Positions 1 through 8,137 of a stretch of 64,000 nucleotides of DNA are shown here, in pieces. A program made the translations under genes and the position numbers. The stretch comes from Desulfobacula toluolica Tol2 (GTDB lineage: Bacteria; Desulfobacterota; Desulfobacteria; Desulfobacterales; Desulfobacteraceae): assembly GCF_000307105.1 (NCBI RefSeq), contig NC_018645.1:3730001-3794000 (forward strand). The letters are read 5' to 3'. How positions within the stretch are numbered: the first letter of the stretch is position 1; every line of letters starts with the position of its first letter. The notes under the pieces were generated by a model. It had not been told where the DNA came from and ran no database searches. It saw only the letters and a list, made by a program, of their open reading frames with translations.

Positions 1-553
1 GGTACTGGTACGCTATCGGTTGTCAAGTCGTATTTAGCCTTACGAGATGGTCCTCGCAAATTCCCACAGAATTCCTCGTGTTCCGCAGTACTTGGGAATA
101 AAATAAGAGAGATCGATCGGTTTCGCTTACAGGACTGTCACCTGCTATGGTCAAGCTTTCCAGCTTGTTCAACTACCAATTGATTTTTTGACTCTCCGAA
201 CCTTCCGAAACAGATTCAAATTATATCCCACGACCCCGTGCATGCAACGCTTTCGGGCTTGACACATACACGGTTTGGGCTGGTTCCCGTTCGCTCGCCG
301 CTACTTGGGAAATCGTTATTACTTTCTTTTCCTGGGGGTACTAAGATGTTTCAGTTCTCCCCGTTACCCTCCTTACACTATGTATTCATGCAAGGATGAC
401 ACAATATTAATCGTGCCGGGTTGCCCCATTCAGAAATCTCCGGATCAAAGGGTGTTTAGCCCCTCCCCGAAGCTTATCGCAGCTTTCCACGTCTTTCTTC
501 TTCACTTGACACCAAGGCATCCACCGTTTGCTCTTAGTAGCTTAGCCACTATT
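1..553 (-). rRNA. rrl: 23S ribosomal RNA, 5' part (cut by window edge)
   Basis: The reverse complement of the segment ending near 553 reads as the conserved 23S 5' region, including the AAACGGTGGATGCCTTGG block. Only the 5' half-kilobase is inside the window; the molecule continues to the left of base 1. It lies downstream of the 16S gene on the same strand, the usual rrn order. The exact 5' end is estimated by eye to within about 10 bases. Small open frames inside this stretch are shadows. Confidence 0.95.
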
Positions 554-854
554 TAATACCACAAATAAGTTTAAACGCTTTGATGCGAACATATTAACTT
601 GCGTTAATATCAGCTCGACTTGATTCAACAATCAAGTTCCGCTGTTTATATAATCAGTTAATAAAGTGTCTTGTAAAACACCTGATTTATTAACTGCGCA
701 TTTTTGATATTTACTACAACAAATTGTCAAAGATCATTGAACGATCACGGCTACTTTATATTCACCGTCTTGATCCCTCAAAATTGGCCAGTGATGTCTC
801 TTAAAGCTATAAGGTATCCTTGTGAGATGCCCTATATATAATTTCTTTCCTTTG
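554..854 (-). other. 16S-23S internal transcribed spacer without tRNA genes
   Basis: About 300 bases separate the 16S 3' end from the 23S 5' end. I looked for the tRNA-Ile and tRNA-Ala signatures (GTAGCTCAG box, TTCGAATCC arm) common in rrn spacers and saw neither on either strand. The spacer is AT-rich and carries a boxA-like site. That no tRNA is present is a direct reading of the sequence; other rrn copies in the genome could differ. Confidence 0.8.
721..736 (-). promoter_or_regulatory. boxA-like antitermination site in the rrn spacer
   Basis: On the minus strand this reads TGATCTTTGACAATTT, close to the bacterial rRNA boxA consensus TGCTCTTTAACAA, which is bound by NusB/NusE to keep polymerase processive. 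A near-identical sequence lies between the promoter and 16S at 2483-2497, the arrangement expected for rRNA antitermination. The role is inferred from family knowledge. Confidence 0.6.
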
Positions 855-2414
<1,560 letters not shown>

Positions 2415-2482
2415 TAATCCTTGATACTTCTAAACTCTTTAAGGTCTTGTTTTAAGACCCGCTTTAAAATTTCTCACTGACC

Positions 2483-2497
2483 AATTTTCAAAGATCA
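2483..2497 (-). promoter_or_regulatory. boxA-like antitermination site in the rrn leader
   Basis: The minus strand reads TGATCTTTGAAAATT between the promoter and the 16S start. It matches the spacer copy at 721-736 in 13 of 15 positions and resembles boxA. Two such sites, one ahead of each rRNA, is the usual antitermination arrangement. Confidence 0.6.
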
Positions 2498-2527
2498 AAA
2501 AAAACTTCCCTCACAAACAACTGAAAC

Positions 2528-2556
2528 AGACTACATGATTCTTTGATTGGTGTCAA
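2528..2556 (-). promoter_or_regulatory. rrn promoter with AT-rich upstream element
   Basis: Reading the minus strand, TTGACA (2556-2551) is followed by exactly 17 bases and TAGTCT (2533-2528). The 35 bases upstream of the -35 box (about 2557-2592) consist mainly of A and T runs, as in an UP element. The 16S gene begins roughly 110 bases downstream after a boxA-like site. The -35 box is a perfect sigma70 match and the -10 a 4/6 match. Decayed IS sequence begins at about 2589, just outside the AT-rich block. Confidence 0.75.
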
Positions 2557-2588
2557 CTATTTTTTTAAAAAAAGCATCTTTTTTTTAG

Positions 2589-2804
2589 AGAATCATTTAA
2601 CATTTACAAACTGTTTTTTTAAAAATACCAAAATCTGTTTGAGATGAGATTATGGGTCGTAACTATGACTATAAATAATTTGTGTAAAAAATTACAACAG
2701 ACTGTCTATTTTTAATGGTTTCACATAGTCTGCCAACAAGCTCTACAGGCAGTTTGTTGTTAATCAAGACCACTTAATGACAACATGCGCATCTATTATA
2801 TATA
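2589..2804 (-). mobile_element. Decayed older IS4-like copy, 3' (C-terminal) remnant
   Basis: This stretch aligns by eye with 2945-3130 of the adjacent transposase gene: shared blocks include AAAAATACC, GATTTCACATAG-like and GGCAGTTTGTTGTT, in the same order with many substitutions and small indels. No frame is open. It corresponds to the C-terminal end of a related transposase. A matching N-terminal and middle remnant lies on the other side of the newer element at 4485-4722, so the two are best read as halves of one older copy split by the newer insertion. Confidence 0.7.
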
Positions 2805-2823
2805 ACTCGATGATCCAGTTTTT
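2805..2823 (+). repeat. Left terminal inverted repeat of the IS
   Basis: Reads ACTCGATGATCCAGTTTTT on the plus strand and is the exact reverse complement of 4466-4484. It defines the left boundary of the element; the preceding three bases are ATA. Confidence 0.85.
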
Positions 2824-2895
2824 AAAAATTGACATAGAATTGCAATGTCAGTTATTATCTCCATATTAACGACAAGCCTTATATTTGAGAGATGG

Positions 2896-4318
2896 TTATG
2901 GTTCATGTCTCCCCCATGGCCTTAGATTCATATGTTTGGTTGAATCGTTTGATTTGACAAAATGCTCTTTTAAAAATACCGAGATTTTTTTAAAGTAAGA
3001 TTCTGGGTTGTCGCTATATATAATTTCTTCAACAAAGGATAAGATGCTGTCAATCTTGATGATTTCACATAGGCTGCCAACAGTCTTTGCGGGCAGTTTG
3101 TTGTTTATTGAGGCCATCTGGTCAGGATGAAGCAGGAGACAGTGATCAACCAGCAGGCTCAAGGTCAAACTTCTGTAAGACCCATCTTCACCCGGTTGTT
3201 TGGTCAGCTTTCCCCATCCTTCATTCTCCTTATGGTCTTGAATAAAAACCTCTACTAACCATCGGAGAGTATAGACTTCTGTTATATCAATATTTTGCCA
3301 TGTTAAATCCGTAGCAACAAGATATCGATATTCCTTTTCTCCTTTATATTTCAACGCAATAACAAATCTTCTTTTGTCGTGGGCACAGACATACATTCTG
3401 GCACAGCTAATATACACTTTAACCTCCTTACCACCGCGTACACATAATGTTTGTTCAACCGGCTGACAATGTTCAAAATATTCTTTCACTGATTTTTTTT
3501 TTATTTTTGATCAAGATGTTTTGATTGTTTCTTAATTGGCTGACTATTTGAGATGTCCCTGTAATTTCTGATGCCTTGTCCATAAAAATGGCATTGCCCT
3601 ATAGGGCATCAGCAACAACTGCTTCTATCTTTATAGCCGGATGTTTTTTTACAAATGTCTCCAGCAGTTCATTGGCAATCATCGTAATGGTAGGGTATGC
3701 TTCGGATCTTGCAGGTTCTTTGGGACGTTCTGATTTTGGGACTCCAGCTTTTTTTAGCCTTTTATCCTCTTTGGACCACTTACTTATCTCAGGATCAGGA
3801 ATATGAAAAGCGTAGCCTATTGGAACCGTTATTTTGGGGGTTATCAAAGTCAAAAACACCAGACCTTGGCCCATGCAAAATCCACCTGTCGATTTGTCTT
3901 TTATTTTATGGACACCAAAGATTTTAGTCGTACATTTGCTGCGTTTTTTGTCTGAATCATCAATACTTATAACCCCTTTCGTAATGCCATAAGTTTGAAA
4001 AACAATACTGAGGCTGAAATGGAATAGATGTTCCCAAGCAATTTTAGAATTCCGAAACATCCAGGAAAGAGCATTCTTTTTATACTGTCCCACACTAATA
4101 CGAGAGAAGGCCGACCAATTAATGCTGTTTGTCAAAATTATTCCGGTAATGCAGAAGCCCAGCCAAAGCTTTTGAGTTCTACTTAACGACATTCCAGGAG
4201 AATGTTGGATTAATGCAGCATTTAATAAATCGGTATAATTCTCAACAAATGGCAACATCTTTTTTATTAACATTTCCGCCTCATCATACATAATCAGTGA
4301 AGCGGTTGCATATATCAA
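2896..4318 (-). pseudogene. IS4-family DDE transposase, broken by a stop and a frameshift
   Basis: Two adjacent open stretches together make one transposase of about 470 residues. The N-terminal part contains the first catalytic Asp in the context GVISIDDSDKK and the second in VVADAL. The C-terminal part has the IS4 signature Y-x2-R-x3-E-x6-K (YTLRWLVEVFIQDHK) carrying the catalytic Glu. The parts are separated by an in-frame TAG at 3599-3601, where relatives usually have Tyr of DALYG, and by a frame change at a run of ten T on the plus strand (3493-3502); losing one base there restores the frame. With two independent lesions it should make no active enzyme. Confidence 0.85.
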
Positions 4319-4465
4319 ATCATCTCTTGTGTTTAAATGATTTTTATTTTATTTTGTCCATTGAGGCTGGCCATCCGATGGGTGAGATACTTCCTGTAAG
4401 GTTGTATTATAACATCGACTTGACCAGCCTTTTCATTTTTAATCTGGATTTACCATTCCAAATAA

Positions 4466-4484
4466 AAAAACTGGATCATCGAGT
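4466..4484 (-). repeat. Right terminal inverted repeat of the IS
   Basis: Exact 19-base reverse complement of 2805-2823. The following bases are ATA, matching the three bases before the left repeat. Confidence 0.85.
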
Positions 4485-4722
4485 ATAAGCATGTTGCCAA
4501 GTCATATCCGAAATAACAAGATACCTATATTTTTTTTCACCTGCACATTTCAATGCAATTATAAATCTTTTTTTCTTGTGGGACATAGATAAAACAGATG
4601 CTCGCAGGCTATTTGGAATGCTTGAATATCCAGGAAAGTGAATTCTTTTTATACTGCCCGCACTGATACGGGAAAAGCTTTCCAGTTGATGCGGTTGGTT
4701 AAAATTATTGAAGTTTTAGGGC
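4485..4722 (-). mobile_element. Decayed older IS4-like copy, middle and N-terminal remnants
   Basis: Bases 4490-4590 align with 3285-3385 of the newer transposase (shared TTGCCA..TC, AACAAGATA, TTTCAATGCAAT-like blocks). Bases 4610-4720 align with 4040-4150 (shared CATCCAGGAAAG, ATTCTTTTTATACTG and TAAAATTATT-like blocks). Between these two blocks about 650 bases of a full-length gene are missing, so the older copy suffered an internal deletion as well as the later insertion. No frame is open. Confidence 0.7.
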
Positions 4723-4751
4723 TTGACAAAAACAATATGAATCAATACTTA
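4723..4751 (+). promoter_or_regulatory. Sigma70-type promoter for the PilZ gene
   Basis: TTGACA at 4723-4728 and TACTTA at 4746-4751 are separated by 17 bases. Transcription would start near 4758, about 48 bases before the PilZ start codon. The -35 box is perfect; the -10 box is weak. The promoter lies at the very end of the old IS remnant. Confidence 0.55.
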
Positions 4752-4756
4752 ATTTT

Positions 4757-4776
4757 ATTGCAATATGCATTGCAAT
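4757..4776 (+). promoter_or_regulatory. Tandem ATTGCAAT palindromes, possible operator
   Basis: ATTGCAAT, itself an 8-bp palindrome, occurs twice (4757-4764 and 4769-4776) with a 4-base gap, overlapping the predicted transcription start of the PilZ gene. The position suggests an operator, but no regulator is identified. Confidence 0.4.
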
Positions 4777-4805
4777 TATTTTATACGCACTTGGAGGAGC
4801 ATTAG

Positions 4806-5468
4806 ATGCGGGAATTGGAAGGGATCTTAGAACTAAACAAATCTCAAGGTTTTTATATTGGTATCGGCACGGAAATTTACCTTGAAATAGAAGGTGTTAC
4901 TTTTTCTGTCACAAGCATCTTTATTGGTTTGCTTAAAGATGAATTCATGATCGTTACCCTTCCTAAAAGATATAAAAGTGTTAAAAACAAATTATTTCCT
5001 ACTAATAAAATGGTTGTTAAATATCTATATGACGGGTCAGTATATGCATTTCAAACCAGCATAATAGAGGTGTTCACCAACCCCATCAGAATGTTAGCCA
5101 TTGAATACCCCAAAGTGGTTCAACAAAGAGAACTAAGGCTTGTTAAACGAAATAAAGTTGTAATTCCCGGCAGAATTGAAGCAAAAAAAACTGAATTTTC
5201 CATGGTTGTGTATGATATTACCAAAAAAGGCTGCAGTTTTAAATACCTTGACCAAAAAAGCCATATTAATTCATTAAGAGGGGGTGATCTTTTAAGAATT
5301 TACTGTCAATTTCCAGGAGTCGCCAAAGAAGTCGGTGTTATGGCAAGTGTTAGAAATATTAGAAGGGATAAGGATATTCTTTCCGTAGGAGTCGAGTTTC
5401 AGAATATTACTAAAACATTTTTAACGTCCTTAAGAAACCTTTTATATTCCATTGAAGACTTCTCTTGA
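4806..5468 (+). CDS. PilZ-domain c-di-GMP-binding protein (YcgR-like)
   Basis: A 220-residue cytoplasmic protein with no signal peptide or membrane segment. An N-terminal YcgR-type beta domain (about residues 10-100) precedes a C-terminal PilZ domain. The PilZ c-di-GMP motif is visible as RLVKR (RxxxR) around residue 110 and a DITKKG motif about 30 residues later, where the usual Ser of DxSxxG is Thr. Proteins of this build brake flagellar rotation or adjust motility when c-di-GMP rises. A strong GGAGGAG ribosome site lies 5 bases before the ATG. It is a single gene with its own promoter; no motility genes are next to it, so the target is unknown. Confidence 0.8.
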   Translation: MRELEGILELNKSQGFYIGIGTEIYLEIEGVTFSVTSIFIGLLKDEFMIVTLPKRYKSVKNKLFPTNKMVVKYLYDGSVYAFQTSIIEVFTNPIRMLAIEYPKVVQQRELRLVKRNKVVIPGRIEAKKTEFSMVVYDITKKGCSFKYLDQKSHINSLRGGDLLRIYCQFPGVAKEVGVMASVRNIRRDKDILSVGVEFQNITKTFLTSLRNLLYSIEDFS

Positions 5469-5876
5469 ATTTGTGTAAACTCTATGAAAGTATTTTGGAA
5501 TATGGGTAATAATTTCAGCATATTTTAAATTTTTTTGTAAAAAAATTGCCAAAATTGAAATAAATTATAGTTATCGTGAATTGAGATAAACAACATAACG
5601 ATAACTTACTCTATGTGTCAGGCATATCACAAAAGAGCAGCGCCCCAATAAAATTGTTTGTTTTTTTTTAAATTGTTTGTTTTTTTTTGCAAAACTAGGG
5701 GTTTTCCCCAATTGATTCTTTGCCTTTGATTTAATATAGTTCTGTCCATTGTATGGAATGTGCAATTTCCAATCATGTAGATAGATATTTGATCATTGTG
5801 TTTTTTCCAAAATTTTATGGTGCAACAAGATTTTTATTGGAATCAGGGGATCCGGTTTTTTAAAAAAACATTTAAA
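5469..5876. other. Intergenic stretch with a small tandem duplication, no gene seen
   Basis: About 400 AT-rich bases. The only clear structure is a tandem duplication of AAATTGTTTGTTTTTTTT around 5651-5688. A 64-codon minus-strand frame covers part of it but has a low-complexity protein sequence and no ribosome site, so I do not call it. Confidence 0.5.
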
Positions 5877-5890
5877 CGAGGATGTCAAAA

Positions 5891-6160
5891 ATGAAAAAAA
5901 CTTCCATTATACTATTGATAAGTCTATTGTTTATCAGTTTCTGTCAACCTGTTTTTGCCGCTTCTGAAAAGATAAATATAAATGAAGCAACCAAAAGTGA
6001 GCTTGTCGTACTCAAATATGTTGGTGATAAAATTGCAGATAGGATTATTGACTATCGCAAAGCACACCCATTTGAAAAGTCTGAGGATATTATGAAGGTA
6101 AAAGGGATAGGTCTAAAAATTTTTGATGCCAATAAGGATCTGATCATAGTAAAAGATTAA
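5891..6160 (+). CDS. ComEA-like secreted helix-hairpin-helix DNA-binding protein
   Basis: An 89-residue protein with an N-terminal signal peptide (MKKTSIILLISLLF... ending near VFA) and one ComEA-type helix-hairpin-helix domain: ININEATKSEL, LKYVGDKIADRIIDYR and MKVKGIGLKIFD give the paired HhH motifs. Such short periplasmic proteins bind double-stranded DNA and help pull it in during natural transformation, though many are of unknown role. An upstream ATG at 5882 lies directly against the ribosome site (CGAGG, 5877-5881); the ATG at 5891 has proper spacing and is preferred. No other competence gene is nearby. Confidence 0.75.
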   Translation: MKKTSIILLISLLFISFCQPVFAASEKININEATKSELVVLKYVGDKIADRIIDYRKAHPFEKSEDIMKVKGIGLKIFDANKDLIIVKD

Positions 6161-6711
6161 TATGGATAAAAATTTAATACGGTTTTAAGGACTTAATAAG
6201 GTTCCCCTGATCTTTAATCTTTCAAAACCCCAATCCACCATCAAAGAAACAAAAACCTCTTTTCGCCTGACAAATCAAGCAGATAGAGTATTTTGTACAA
6301 AAGAAAACCATCATATACGAAGTCAAAATATACTATGGCACAAGGCCCAATGCCTTTCAAGTCTGAAGAAAAAAAACACCAGCGAAATGACAGTTAGAAG
6401 GTTTTCTGAGCTCCTTCAGAATAAATTCATGCTCAAGATATCCACCCCAAATTTATGTAGATATCAAACACCACAGAATAGTTGCGCCCCCAAAATGGCA
6501 TTCCTTGAGTGTTTGATACAAGGAAAAACAAATTCTATTGAAACAGTTGCCTAACTTAAAAAAAAATCCCCAATTTGCTCTGGACAGGTCTATTAAAAGA
6601 TAGACAGTGAATTCGGGAAAAAGCATTTGCTTGATATAGTCTATTTTTGTGTTATTATCTGAATCATCTTGTAGAGTACAGAGTGTTTTTTTTTGTATTA
6701 ATGGATTTTTT
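6161..6711. other. Intergenic stretch, no supported gene
   Basis: One plus-strand frame stays open for over 110 codons between about 6205 and 6555, but it has no ribosome site, no start codon early on and no family resemblance I recognise. It may be a decayed gene. A minus-strand frame overlapping 6453-6830 runs into the next real gene and is rejected. I see no RNA gene or terminator. Confidence 0.4.
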
Positions 6712-6729
6712 GGAAGGGAGACCTTGGAT

Positions 6730-7494
6730 TTGGAAGTTTCTAAAGTATATTCAAAAAGATTATTTGGTGTTATTACCCTGTTGGCTTTATTGATCAGTGC
6801 AGGCATAAATATCGGATTATATTTCGGCATGAGATGGCTGACCCTTAAATTTTCTCAAAATACAGAAAATGAAATTATTACCAAGACTATATCCGAGATT
6901 GTTAATAATGTAGAATTTATATTCCATAATTTTTATTTGTGGGTAATACCGACCGTAATAGGGTTTTTTTTGCTGCTGGGTTGTGTGCTATGGCTCATTT
7001 TAAGAAATTCAGTGTCAAAGGCGTTTAATGGATTTTATATTACAAAGGATGAAATACCCTCTAAAGGAAAATCCAAAAAAGATTTTGTTGATCAGAAGAC
7101 AGCTGTGGAGAGGAAGCAGCGTCTGTTTTTACACAGCCTGTCTGTTCTTCAAAAAGATGGGCGACTTTTGGATTTTTTTGACGAAGATTTAAGCTTATAT
7201 GATGATGAACAAATTGGTGCAGCGGTAAGAAGTATTCAGGAGGACTGTAAAAAGACAATCAAAAAATATATTGATCCAAAGCCGGTAATAGACAATGAAG
7301 AAGGTAGTAAGGTATCTATTGAACCTGGATTTGATATTGATTCAATTAAGTTAGTTGGGAATGTGGCAGGCGACCCTCCCTTTGAAGGGGTGTTAAAACA
7401 TCGTGGATGGAAAGCTGGGAAAAAAGAGATCCCCAAACTTTCAGATATTCAGGATTCAACCATTATTATTCCCGCTGAAGTTGAAATAAAATAA
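6730..7494 (+). CDS. DUF2760 membrane protein
   Basis: About 255 residues. Two membrane segments lie in the first 110 residues (LFGVITLLALLISAGINIGL and a second around LWVIPTVIGFFLLLGCV), followed by a cytoplasmic domain with the conserved DUF2760 stretch: LHSLSVLQKDGRLLDF, LSLYDDEQIGAAVR, DPKPVIDNEEGS and HRGWKAG..IPKL. The family often sits beside Hsp70-type chaperone genes in proteobacteria, but none is present here. A GGAAGGGAG ribosome site at 6712-6720 supports a TTG start at 6730; TTG at 6724 is too close and an ATG further upstream lacks a site. Function unknown. Confidence 0.7.
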   Translation: MEVSKVYSKRLFGVITLLALLISAGINIGLYFGMRWLTLKFSQNTENEIITKTISEIVNNVEFIFHNFYLWVIPTVIGFFLLLGCVLWLILRNSVSKAFNGFYITKDEIPSKGKSKKDFVDQKTAVERKQRLFLHSLSVLQKDGRLLDFFDEDLSLYDDEQIGAAVRSIQEDCKKTIKKYIDPKPVIDNEEGSKVSIEPGFDIDSIKLVGNVAGDPPFEGVLKHRGWKAGKKEIPKLSDIQDSTIIIPAEVEIK

Positions 7495-7639
7495 ACTTAT
7501 TTCATTGTACAGACCGCATCAAAATCAAGCCTTTTAAGCATAACTTTTTTGACAGTTTTTAAATTGATGATGGATCGGATCAACTTCAATTTGCAATATT
7601 TTTCCTAATCCATTAGTAACAGCGTCTCAAAAGGAATGT

Positions 7640-7858
7640 TTGGTTTTCAACGGTGATCAAAAGATGGCTGGAAGAATCCAAAGAAAAAACATGCTGAAAC
7701 CAGGACTTGATTTGAATGAAACAGCACAATTTATTGTTGTGACAATTAGCGGTTGCTCAGCTTTATATGCTTCAACCCATGATCCAAGAATCTGGAACTT
7801 TATATTAGCACAACTTAATTGGTTTATGAATGGACTAAAAAAAACAAGAAAAGATTAA
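7640..7858 (+). pseudogene. TetR-type regulator, C-terminal remnant
   Basis: The 72 residues from a TTG at 7640 resemble the ligand-binding C-terminus of TetR regulators: PGLDLNETAQFIVVTISG followed by two amphipathic helices (LYASTHDPRIWNFILAQLNWFMNGL). The N-terminal helix-turn-helix is missing, and the upstream sequence is closed in this frame within a short distance. No ribosome site precedes it. The next coding remnant begins 4 bases after its stop. I read it as the leftover end of a deleted regulator; an independent small protein is less likely. Confidence 0.45.
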
Positions 7859-7862
7859 AGCC

Positions 7863-8120
7863 ATGAAAACAAACCCGGATTTCATTTCGCCTTGTGGTCT
7901 TTATTAATGCGATGAATTTCCCTGCCAATATATTGATAATTTTTCAATGGCTGTTGGAAAAAAAGTAATTTTACGATCTGTCCCTTATAGACGAAAATTC
8001 GGCACTAAAAAATGGGTTCACGATGAAGAGGCCCGCTATTTTTGTCCTGATTGCGGCAATAAAGTTTTCCGGGGAGTTGTAAAATGCAATCAATGCAAAT
8101 CTAAACTGGATCTGGATTAA
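7863..8120 (+). pseudogene. DUF3795 protein with internal deletion and stop
   Basis: The frame starts MKTNPDFISPCGLY, the typical DUF3795 N-terminus, meets an in-frame TAA, and continues in the same frame as CDEFPCQYIDNFSMAVGKK to a Cys-rich C-terminus (CPDCGNKVFRGVVKCNQCK). In this family about 50-60 residues with further Cys pairs lie between the two parts, so the middle is deleted and the junction creates a stop. Both ends are well preserved, suggesting a recent event. The intact family is a small Cys-rich probable metal-binding protein of unknown function. It is too broken to appear as one open frame. Confidence 0.7.
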
Positions 8121-8137
8121 TACTTTGCATATTGATG

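Larger units (their letters stand above)
2805..4484 (-). mobile_element. IS4-like insertion sequence, 1680 bp, inactive
   Basis: The element is bounded by a perfect 19-bp inverted repeat, ACTCGATGATCCAGTTTTT, at 2805-2823 and, reversed, at 4466-4484. The base triplet ATA flanks both ends, a possible 3-bp target duplication. The single transposase gene is on the minus strand and is broken. Sequences on both sides belong to an older related copy; removing the element with one ATA joins them into a stretch that aligns with the corresponding part of this element's own transposase gene. Its position just upstream of the rrn promoter is notable. Confidence 0.85.

Noticed and set aside
3493-3502. 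Programmed frameshift site (A10) in the transposase
   Set aside because: An in-frame TAG about 100 bases upstream would stop translation before the run, so slippage could not give a full protein. Decay explains both lesions better.
5571-5765. 64-codon minus-strand frame
   Set aside because: Low-complexity Lys/Gln-rich product encoded by T-runs, no ribosome site, and it spans the small tandem duplication.
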